Shown piece by piece: positions 1-6,978 of a stretch of DNA of 8,629 nt. The translations under genes and the position numbers were made by a program. The notes beneath the pieces are model-generated. The model ran no database searches, was not told the DNA's origin, and worked only from the letters and a program-made list of their open reading frames with translations. Source of the stretch: CAYQIM01 sp964417555 (GTDB lineage: Bacteria > Pseudomonadota > Gammaproteobacteria > Diplorickettsiales > Diplorickettsiaceae); assembly GCA_964417555.1 (NCBI GenBank), contig CAYQIM010000014.1, positions 1 through 8,629 of the forward strand, written 5' to 3'. Positions within the stretch are counted from its first letter, which is position 1. Each line of letters starts with the position of its first letter.

Positions 1-2
1 GG

Positions 3-99
3 ACGCAGGACGAATCGCGGCCTAATTTCAGTCGCGTGATGCGAATTAATTTTGGGGACACGATGGCCAAAATTTTTCATGAGCATAGCGACTCGCTTG
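3..99 (+). repeat. Left copy of 97-bp terminal inverted repeat
   Basis: Bases 3-99 are the exact reverse complement of 8533-8629. The match extends to 103 if one mismatch at 100 is allowed. By hand count 49 of the first 99 bases are G or C, visibly richer than the AT-rich genes inside, so the repeat looks like a sequence of separate origin. It contains a small hairpin (TCGC at 32-35 pairing with GCGA at 41-44) and the palindrome AATTAATT (44-51). No transposase is encoded between the repeats. Two bases (GG) lie outside it, and the true repeat may continue beyond the window. It could be the end of an insertion sequence, a terminal repeat of a non-autonomous element, or a multicopy repeat at which an assembly stopped. 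I cannot name a family. Confidence 0.93.
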
Positions 100-103
100 T
101 GCT

Positions 104-3100
104 TTGACTAATTTTTTCAAAACCGATGCTGAATTAGGCAGTAAATTTCAAGAAGTTTTTGATAGAATTTCTGGATTTTCTGATTTAACCCCCTCGTCGA
201 AAGCTAATCTCTTAGAAAAAACAGTTAATTTTCAATCTAGTTCAATCCCGCTCAAATCCTTAATGGGAACTCATGGTGTTGAAATTGATGGAGAATTGTT
301 AGCCCGATTAATTGAAAATGACGTTAAAATTTCCGTAGGTCCACTTCTTCCTCAGCTCAGTGAACTGGATAGCAATTGCTATATCGAACGTACCTTTAAT
401 AAAGAAGGTGTGAGTGGTAGTTATGCTGAAATTCCTGATAAAATTGCCATTATAGCAGCAAGCCCAGGCATGGGGAAATCCGTTGTGCTCACCCATTTAG
501 CTAATAAGGAAAAAAAAACGGATCCCTCGCGTTGGGTTGTTAGAGTTAATTTAATTGAACATAAAAATGGCTTGAATAAAGAAATTTTTGCTAATTATAA
601 TTTGGATAAAGCTAGTGAATTTCTATCAAAAATAATGAGTTTGGATGGTTTTACCAAAGAACTATTTAAAACTAATTTTCAACAAACGGATAGGGTTAGC
701 TTATTTTTTGATGGATTTGATGAGATTAGCCCTGCCTACAAAGATAAAGTTATTATATTGCTTAAAACTTTGCAACAGGCTCCTATCGCAAAGTTATGGA
801 TAACAACGCGACTTCATATGCGTGATAACTTAGAAAAGGCATTGTCACTCTCTGCCTATGAATTGAATCCCTTATCCTTAATGCAGCAGAAGGAATTTTT
901 TAACAAATTTTTTGCCTACAAATTAAGTTTTACAGGGTCGTATCCGGATCGTTTAGGCTTATGTGTGAACAAATTATACGATACTTTATTTGAAAAACTT
1001 CCCATGGCGGAGGAGTTACTAAAAGTTCCTTTGCAATTGAAGATGATAGCAGAAGTCGTGCAACAAGATTTTGAGAGATTTTTTACTAGTCTACAAGTTA
1101 TATTTTTGCTACCTGAAAATTTTAATTTGCTTTACTTATACGAAGAGTTTTTTAAAACGAAATTTGATATTTACTCTCGTTTAAGAGAGCAGGATATTAG
1201 ACCCAGTGAAAAACTAAGTTTTGATAAATTTATTAAAGGACGACAGCATTTAGCGTTATATTCTCTATTTGGAGAAGAAAGTGTAAAACTTTTTTATCCT
1301 GGAAAAATGCCTGCGGTTACTCAATTGATAACAAGTATGGAACAGGGTGTAGGCTATGTTGGCGTGATTGATTTTGTTGTCAATGGCAGTCCACAGTTTA
1401 CTCATCATTCTTTTGCTGAATACCTCGCAGCTACGGCTTTAACAACCTTTATTGGAAAGAATATCGAAAACCTAACGGAATTTCAGCGCCATTTTTTGCG
1501 GAAAAGTATTTACCATCCTGATAATGAGATGTTGCGCACATTTTTTTATTATATCAATGCAGACTTTTCTTTAGGTCGATTAATTTATCAAGGAAATTTG
1601 GCTGAAATTAAAAAGTTAGCCGGACTGGGTCTACTTGATGTTAATGCTAAAGATAGCTTGGGTAGATCGCTATTAAGTTTAGCGGCTGTTTCAGGTGAGT
1701 ACGAAATAACGGAGTTTTTGCTACAAGAAGGTGCATCCGTGTTTGAAAAAGATAAAGTGTTTGATTGGACCCCTTTGGCTTTTGCTGATGCATCGTATGG
1801 CAGCAGCCACAATAAATTAGCTTCTTCTAAGCTATTAGAAATTTTATTGGTGAATGGGGCCAATAAAGAAGATATGCATTTCATTGAACATTTTTTTTAT
1901 GAATTAGCTAACCGTCAAGATTATGAAGCTGTAGCCGAAGTTCTAACAAACTTTGTTAAAGAAAGCTATACAAATTTACTTAAGGCTTCAATAACATTTT
2001 TTAGAGATGCTATGATGCCGCACCCTCAGCAAGAATATACGGACGGTATTTCTGGAAGATTATTAGCTGATTATGATGAAGAGGGTAACACACTATTACA
2101 TTATGCCGTGGAAAAAGATGATGAAGAAATAGCTAGCTACCTTTTAGAGCAAGGTTCAGATCCGACTATCCAAAATGATGAAAATAAAACACCTGTTGAT
2201 TTGCTAATAGAAAAGTTAGCTCAAAGTCCTAATGATGAGCAAAAGAAGCAATATAAAAGCATTATAGGAAAAATTTTTCAATCACTTGATCGTCATAAGC
2301 CCGTTTTTATCGTGGTCGATCAATTCGATAAACTGTATTCTCAAATAGCCGCTTTTTATACGCAGAGTGATCAAATAATCGATTTAGATCAAAAAGAAGA
2401 TCTTAAATTACAGTACTATCTGGAGCTATTAGTCGATATATTTAAAAGTTTTGATGGAAAACAAATTCAATACCAAATAGAATGGCTATTTGGGCAAAGT
2501 ATTGAGGGTCCAAGTAGAGACAGAGACCTTAGTCTTATCGAAAAACAAGCTTACCAAAAGCTAGCAACAGAAATACTTGCAGAGCTTAGTTTGCAGCAAA
2601 TTAATGAACAAATATCTCTCTTTAATCACCAATTAGCGATAGCGGATGATAGACAACGGCAAATTTATAGAGAAATAATCGAACTACTATTTAAGCAACA
2701 GAAGCGCAAAGCGAGGTTTTTTTCTACACTATCTTTGGAAACTTTTTCTGACATATTACCTGATCAAAATAGTTCACCGCCAACTAAACGACGCCGAGTG
2801 GAAAGACTTAGCCAAGCGCAACATTGTTTTAGCTATTTGTTACGTTTAGCAAAAAAATTTCCACGTGAAGAAAAACCATTACTTAAAGCATTGAATCAAG
2901 CGGAATTATTCCATGCGCAAACATTTAGAAAAAAAAACTTAAAAACAACAGGACATTGTTTACAGCTGACTTATGGCTTTTCAGAACTTATCTTGGCGGG
3001 AAAAACAGCGATTTATTTGGAAAACTTGCAGACCTTGTCTGAGCTAGAGGAACGTATTATTCATAATCAACCGTTAAGCGAGCGCGAATCACGAGAACGC

Positions 3101-3448
3101 CGTGAATTTTTAGCCGAATTAAATCAATTTGAACAAGAAGATAGCTTACCTTCTTGGGAAAAATCCAGATCGGATGAATGGGTTAAAATGAATGCCTTTG
3201 TAAATTTAGTTAATGAAATAGAAGGAGATTTTGCGATTCATCTTAGTTTAGTAGGCAGAAATGGAAAACCTGGACATATGCTGGCTATTTATCGAATAGA
3301 TAATTTTTATACCTACTTTGATAGTAATGCGGGTTATCTCAGTCAGATTCGTGATCAGGAAAATTTTTTAAATTTTATCGAAGCGATTACTCAATTTACT
3401 TATGGTATAAAATCGAATACCTTCCTACAGATAGATATACTCCCTTAG
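104..3448 (+). CDS. NACHT-ankyrin-C58 cysteine protease, N-terminal piece of giant toxin
   Basis: A 1,114-residue frame. After about 100 residues comes a NACHT P-loop ATPase: Walker A A119-S126 (ASPGMGKS), Walker B 201-207 (FFDGFDE) and a sensor-like ITTR at 233-236. The helical/winged part ends in the typical FTHHSFAEYLAA (432-443). Ankyrin repeats follow at about 492-590 and 658-705 (GNTLLHYAV at 661-669), then a mainly helical linker with a basic patch PPTKRRRV (892-899). The C-terminal 170 residues resemble YopT/C58 cysteine proteases: C952 in GHCLQLTYGF, H1058 in GHMLAIY, D1073 in YFDSNAGY. Expected role is an effector acting inside host cells, with the protease cleaving a host protein or the toxin itself. 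The TTG start lies 5 bases beyond the left repeat, has no Shine-Dalgarno, and the first in-frame ATG is at 263, so the true N-terminus is probably lost. The TAG at 3446-3448 follows a likely frameshift. Confidence 0.8.
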   Translation: MTNFFKTDAELGSKFQEVFDRISGFSDLTPSSKANLLEKTVNFQSSSIPLKSLMGTHGVEIDGELLARLIENDVKISVGPLLPQLSELDSNCYIERTFNKEGVSGSYAEIPDKIAIIAASPGMGKSVVLTHLANKEKKTDPSRWVVRVNLIEHKNGLNKEIFANYNLDKASEFLSKIMSLDGFTKELFKTNFQQTDRVSLFFDGFDEISPAYKDKVIILLKTLQQAPIAKLWITTRLHMRDNLEKALSLSAYELNPLSLMQQKEFFNKFFAYKLSFTGSYPDRLGLCVNKLYDTLFEKLPMAEELLKVPLQLKMIAEVVQQDFERFFTSLQVIFLLPENFNLLYLYEEFFKTKFDIYSRLREQDIRPSEKLSFDKFIKGRQHLALYSLFGEESVKLFYPGKMPAVTQLITSMEQGVGYVGVIDFVVNGSPQFTHHSFAEYLAATALTTFIGKNIENLTEFQRHFLRKSIYHPDNEMLRTFFYYINADFSLGRLIYQGNLAEIKKLAGLGLLDVNAKDSLGRSLLSLAAVSGEYEITEFLLQEGASVFEKDKVFDWTPLAFADASYGSSHNKLASSKLLEILLVNGANKEDMHFIEHFFYELANRQDYEAVAEVLTNFVKESYTNLLKASITFFRDAMMPHPQQEYTDGISGRLLADYDEEGNTLLHYAVEKDDEEIASYLLEQGSDPTIQNDENKTPVDLLIEKLAQSPNDEQKKQYKSIIGKIFQSLDRHKPVFIVVDQFDKLYSQIAAFYTQSDQIIDLDQKEDLKLQYYLELLVDIFKSFDGKQIQYQIEWLFGQSIEGPSRDRDLSLIEKQAYQKLATEILAELSLQQINEQISLFNHQLAIADDRQRQIYREIIELLFKQQKRKARFFSTLSLETFSDILPDQNSSPPTKRRRVERLSQAQHCFSYLLRLAKKFPREEKPLLKALNQAELFHAQTFRKKNLKTTGHCLQLTYGFSELILAGKTAIYLENLQTLSELEERIIHNQPLSERESRERREFLAELNQFEQEDSLPSWEKSRSDEWVKMNAFVNLVNEIEGDFAIHLSLVGRNGKPGHMLAIYRIDNFYTYFDSNAGYLSQIRDQENFLNFIEAITQFTYGIKSNTFLQIDILP
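3429..3448 (+). other. Probable frameshift site at an AGAT micro-repeat
   Basis: Bases 3429-3437 read AGAT AGAT A. Inserting one more AGAT unit in the first frame turns the ending Q-I-D-I-L-P-stop into Q-I-D-R-Y-T-P-L-A-V, which joins seamlessly to the downstream open frame. So loss of one tetranucleotide unit, or loss of any single base between 3355 and 3445, would explain the premature TAG at 3446-3448. The protease-like sequence reads sensibly in the first frame up to about residue 1108, which places the break near this spot rather than earlier. Confidence 0.6.
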
Positions 3449-3582
3449 CGGTTTCTCAACGACCAATCTATACCGCACTTAACCGACCTTTTGTTAGTGA
3501 ACGAAGCCGGATAGTCAACCAAGATAGACGCAGAAAATTACAATTTAGTGGTCAAGAAATTAGTCGCGTACAATTATATGAT
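3449..3582 (+). other. Apparent gap that is coding in the downstream frame
   Basis: This stretch lies between the annotated stop of the first frame and the TTG of the second. It contains no stop in frame 1 and encodes a sensible hydrophilic linker, for example VSQRPIYTALNRPFVSE and later QFSGQEISRVQLYDLG, leading straight into the pore-domain region. I see no promoter, terminator hairpin or Shine-Dalgarno in it. It is better treated as part of the toxin gene than as intergenic DNA. Confidence 0.7.
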
Positions 3583-6500
3583 TTGGGATTAAGTTATCAT
3601 GCGGATGGTAATTTAGAGCTGCCTGGTCTTTTAGTAGATGCTGAGATACTGCCTACACAAGCGATCTGGAATAGATTTTCTCAGGAAAATAAATTAACTA
3701 TCCAAACAACATCCAGTTTACAAGAATTAAAACGCAGGCTGAAAATTTCGCCAATATTACAAAATAACGCTGAGCTAGCCATTATTGTTAATATTCCTCT
3801 GTATGGAGGAACTCAATATGAAAGGAACAAATTAAAAGCGCTTACTTTTTTTGCACAACGGCATGTCTATCATCCTACGGCACTGTTCCGCTATGAATTG
3901 AATAAACAAACGACATCGTCGATGGAAAATCGCTTAAGTAAACTGAGCCAGAAAAATCCTTCAAAAATGAAGCAACATTTACTGAATGCCGGTGGACAAA
4001 TTCTTTTTCTTAAATCATTTTATGATATTTATCGAGCTGAAGAGGGGCTTGATCTTTTTTTAGGATATGCTGGCTTGGGTTATTCGTTTGCTTCGCAAGC
4101 GATTGAAAACGGGCTGATAAAAAAAGGGACATCTAAATTATTAGTCCATTTAGGCGCACATCCTATTGTTCAAACAGGTCGTTTAACCACTAAATTGGTA
4201 TTGGTACGTGGTGTAGCCGGCTTAGCGATAGGGGTTTTTGATGTTGTTGATTTGGGTTTGTCGATTCAACAACTTTTAAAAGCTGAAAAAGGGTCAAAAC
4301 AATGGCGGGATGCCATCGCTGGTATCACTATTTCGACTGTGTCGTTGGTATCAGGTGCAGTTCTAGTGATTGTAGCAGCCCCACCTGGAATCAATTTGGC
4401 CGTTGCTTTTGCTATTGTCGGAGCGAGTATGTTCTATCAAGGAGCTAGCACGCTAGCAGAATATAAAACGTATCGATTAACCTCTGAACAAGAATTCCGT
4501 TTATTTTGGCATAGTACCGTAGGGGTAAAACCACCGGATGATATTACTCACATTAAGTTACAACAAGATAAAATCAATGAACTAGTAAAGGATTACGAAA
4601 ACTTTTTATCTCGCTTAGCTGAGAAAATCGTTGCGGTGGGTTTTGGTACAGGCGACATTGTGAGTCATAAAAGAGTCACTGAAGCGGATACTGATAGTGA
4701 GTGTACGCCGCCATCAGCCTGTGCTGGCAGACTAGCTAGCTGTAAAAGAGATGATCGACCTGAAAGATGCTTTCAAAAAGTAGAATGGTGGGTTTCCAAT
4801 GAGCCAACGCGTTCAATTATTTCTTTACATAAAAAAAATTTTGATACCTCTTTATTACCTAGAGTGCAAGAAATTACCTATAGTTCCTATTTACCTGCGA
4901 GCATTTCCAGCTCATCTTTATGGAGTCTTTCTCTTTCTAGCCTACTATTTTTGGGTTATCCACCTGATGAATCTGTTATTGACTCATTTTATCCCTGTAA
5001 TAGCGCCTTTATTCTTGGAAATAGTACGCGTATTCAACAAATGGAAAAACTGCATAACATAACAGGTATTGTTTTATTAGATTTAAGCTTAATCAATGCG
5101 GGTAGGGTACAGGGAAGCACCAATTACGATACTATTTTTAATATTTATTCAGGTAATGCCACCCTTCAGGGAGGTTATAAAATAAACTATTATGTCGTAT
5201 TAAATTCTACGTTTATAGGTTCTTTAGAAGGAAGTGCAAATAGTACCGATATATTAGATATGAGTAATCTCAATAGTACACTGCGGCATGCTGTTTTTTA
5301 TAGTAATGGTAAAATTCGAATAAATGGCTATTCAAAAAGGGGTATAGAAAGTTTTCGTAGAAATCCTAAGTTGTTTACAGATAACTATTTCGCTATCACT
5401 GTGAAACAGTTGAATCAAATAATAGGTCGTTTCGCGCAGCCTGATTATTTCGATTGTTCAATGGATAGTGCTGAACATAACGAAATTATTTTATTTAATG
5501 GTTTAGGTGGAACAAAAGAGGCGCCGGATGAAATTTCATGCCAACGAGCCATTTTATCGGGTTATACGAATGTAAAGATAAAGGATGATGTGTTTTTTAA
5601 TAGTAATACATCGTTAGTTTTTCATATCAATTTCAATCAAACTGGAACTATTAATATTGATATCGGTCAACATCATTTTCCAGTTGTTATTAAAGTAGAC
5701 GATGTACACTCCATCAAACAAAGTACACTAAATTATTTTTTTCATGAAAACTACTTAACCCTGGCTGCTTTTATAAAATTACCTTCTGACTCTTTGTCTA
5801 CCGCAGAGCAAAAGCTCACGGTTAAATTGAAAAATTATTGGAATAGCGCCAGCAATTCGAGTAACTATATCTTCGTTGATGAAGTGGGTGTATATCAACT
5901 CAATCCGCTTATTAATCAGTATGATCCATCTGTGGCACACGATCCCTCAGCGATTAGTTTGAATTTCTTTTTAAGTGGTAAAATCGATCATTCTTTCAAT
6001 CCTCCTGAATGGATTGCCAAATTTAATGTTTTTTCAGTTAACAACCGAGTGCTAAGTTTTATTGAACTGAGTCAGGGCACGGAGATGCCTTATTGTCAAC
6101 TATTTATAGGCAGTCAGGGGATAGATAGGATAGATAGCATTCCTATTTATGAAGCGATTGATTATGCATTTGGCAGTGAAGGATCAGATATTTATTTAAC
6201 ACAGAGACAAGAAATTTTTCCGAGTAAATTCAATACGACGTCCAATTATACCCGGATAATAATTGATAATTATGCTAATGATAAAGCACTCGATTTGCTC
6301 TTACTCTCTTCGAGTATAGAAAACATTCATTTGAGTATTGATTTTACGCAAGAGGGTGAAAGTTTACTTATCAATGGAGATAGCTTAGAAAAACCGATCC
6401 TTCTTAAAAATTATTTTGTGGACGAAAAATATCAGCATCTCGCCGTGCAAGATATATATGGCAATTTTTGGATGTTTTATCGCAAAGATAACTTAGTACA

Positions 6501-6972
6501 GAACATTCCTTATTATCGCCAGGAACGCGTTAGTTTAGATCTAGCGTCTGTAGAGCGTTACTCCCACGTCGCTATAGAAACGAGTGATATTGATGATTGG
6601 GTTTATTACCAGGATGGTAATGATTTATTGATGAGCAAGCCTAACCACCCTATAACAGATAATGAGAACTTCAGTGTGCGGGTAAAGGATTACTATAACT
6701 ATTTACCACTTAGGCCCCCTTTAACCTTACTTGCTGTAAAAGAGGGTACTTTTGTCACAGAAATAATTGCTGATATTCCATCGATTAAAAGCCATGAACT
6801 GAGTGAACAAACAAATTTAGCCATTAATAGCGCAAGTGTTATGCTGTTGTTGGAGGAAGATCTGTTTGAAAAATATATTTACACGTTTACTGCGTTGCCT
6901 AAAACCATTTATCCTCGCCAATCAAGTAATGGGACTTCTGAAGCACTGAAAAATGTGATAGTACAATTGTAA
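3583..6972 (+). CDS. TcdA/TcdB-type pore/translocation domain with beta repeats, middle piece of giant toxin
   Basis: A 1,129-residue frame from a TTG; the frame is actually open from 3355 and the first ATG is only at 3922, so this start is arbitrary and probably not used. Residues 1-350 resemble the pore-forming/translocation domain of large clostridial toxins (TcdA/TcdB pore family, also in Mcf/FitD insect toxins and arthropod-symbiont toxins). They hold amphipathic hydrophobic segments at about 205-232 and 243-285, including a GAVLVIVAAPPGINLAVAFA stretch, followed by FWHSTVGVKPPDD. A four-cysteine cluster follows (C374, C380, C387, C396). The rest is beta-rich with RTX-like pieces (GNATLQGG 524-531, GSEGSDIYL 864-872) and degenerate repeats ending in LKNYF-like motifs. 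Expected role is insertion into an endosomal or other host membrane to deliver the upstream enzyme domains. No signal peptide is seen. It ends at TAA 6970-6972 and the next frame follows after one codon in the same phase. Confidence 0.75.
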   Translation: MGLSYHADGNLELPGLLVDAEILPTQAIWNRFSQENKLTIQTTSSLQELKRRLKISPILQNNAELAIIVNIPLYGGTQYERNKLKALTFFAQRHVYHPTALFRYELNKQTTSSMENRLSKLSQKNPSKMKQHLLNAGGQILFLKSFYDIYRAEEGLDLFLGYAGLGYSFASQAIENGLIKKGTSKLLVHLGAHPIVQTGRLTTKLVLVRGVAGLAIGVFDVVDLGLSIQQLLKAEKGSKQWRDAIAGITISTVSLVSGAVLVIVAAPPGINLAVAFAIVGASMFYQGASTLAEYKTYRLTSEQEFRLFWHSTVGVKPPDDITHIKLQQDKINELVKDYENFLSRLAEKIVAVGFGTGDIVSHKRVTEADTDSECTPPSACAGRLASCKRDDRPERCFQKVEWWVSNEPTRSIISLHKKNFDTSLLPRVQEITYSSYLPASISSSSLWSLSLSSLLFLGYPPDESVIDSFYPCNSAFILGNSTRIQQMEKLHNITGIVLLDLSLINAGRVQGSTNYDTIFNIYSGNATLQGGYKINYYVVLNSTFIGSLEGSANSTDILDMSNLNSTLRHAVFYSNGKIRINGYSKRGIESFRRNPKLFTDNYFAITVKQLNQIIGRFAQPDYFDCSMDSAEHNEIILFNGLGGTKEAPDEISCQRAILSGYTNVKIKDDVFFNSNTSLVFHINFNQTGTINIDIGQHHFPVVIKVDDVHSIKQSTLNYFFHENYLTLAAFIKLPSDSLSTAEQKLTVKLKNYWNSASNSSNYIFVDEVGVYQLNPLINQYDPSVAHDPSAISLNFFLSGKIDHSFNPPEWIAKFNVFSVNNRVLSFIELSQGTEMPYCQLFIGSQGIDRIDSIPIYEAIDYAFGSEGSDIYLTQRQEIFPSKFNTTSNYTRIIIDNYANDKALDLLLLSSSIENIHLSIDFTQEGESLLINGDSLEKPILLKNYFVDEKYQHLAVQDIYGNFWMFYRKDNLVQNIPYYRQERVSLDLASVERYSHVAIETSDIDDWVYYQDGNDLLMSKPNHPITDNENFSVRVKDYYNYLPLRPPLTLLAVKEGTFVTEIIADIPSIKSHELSEQTNLAINSASVMLLLEEDLFEKYIYTFTALPKTIYPRQSSNGTSEALKNVIVQL
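5581..6760 (+). repeat. Degenerate beta-repeat units within the toxin
   Basis: Two segments of the middle frame line up: residues about 678-710 (HINFNQTGTINIDIG followed by VVIKV) and about 914-946 (HLSIDFTQEGESLLING followed by ILLKNYF). The terminal motif recurs as VKLKNYW (747-753) and VRVKDYY (1032-1038), each followed after a short loop by a hydrophobic strand (LTLAAF, HLAVQD, LTLLAV). The spacing is uneven, so this is a diverged array of beta-strand modules, perhaps RTX- or CROP-like in role (receptor binding or folding), not a DNA-level tandem repeat. Confidence 0.45.
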
Positions 6973-6978
6973 GGAATG
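6970..6978 (+). other. In-frame TAA with single-codon gap to ATG
   Basis: The sequence reads CAA TTG TAA GGA ATG, with TAA and ATG in the same frame and only GGA between them. One substitution in the TAA would fuse the middle and last frames. The AAGGA at 6971-6975 resembles a Shine-Dalgarno core but abuts the ATG with no spacer, which is poor for initiation at 6976; reinitiation coupled to the upstream stop remains possible. A nonsense mutation in one long gene is the simpler reading. Confidence 0.7.

Noticed and set aside
1..103. Transposase or IS family assignment for the repeat
   Set aside because: No transposase in the window and no terminal motif I can attribute to a named family with confidence.
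104..132. TTGACT as a -35 promoter element
   Set aside because: No acceptable -10 sequence about 17 bases downstream; the bases belong to the coding frame.
308..496. Small minus-strand frame opposite the NACHT region
   Set aside because: Shadow of the strong + strand coding sequence; no recognisable protein pattern or start signal.
104..1560. NACHT protein as an antiphage NLR-type defence gene
   Set aside because: The continuous link to ankyrin, C58 protease, pore and latrotoxin-like regions fits a host-directed toxin better; no neighbouring defence genes are present.
1588..1884. Minus-strand 98-codon frame opposite the ankyrin repeats
   Set aside because: Antisense shadow of a clear ankyrin coding region.
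3361..3370. A_AAT_TTT slippery heptamer that could drive programmed -1 frameshifting into the downstream frame
   Set aside because: The frame is right, but slipping here would discard about 28 residues that read as a natural end of the C58 domain and replace them with an unconvincing stretch; the break is more likely near 3429-3445. No downstream stem-loop or pseudoknot was apparent.
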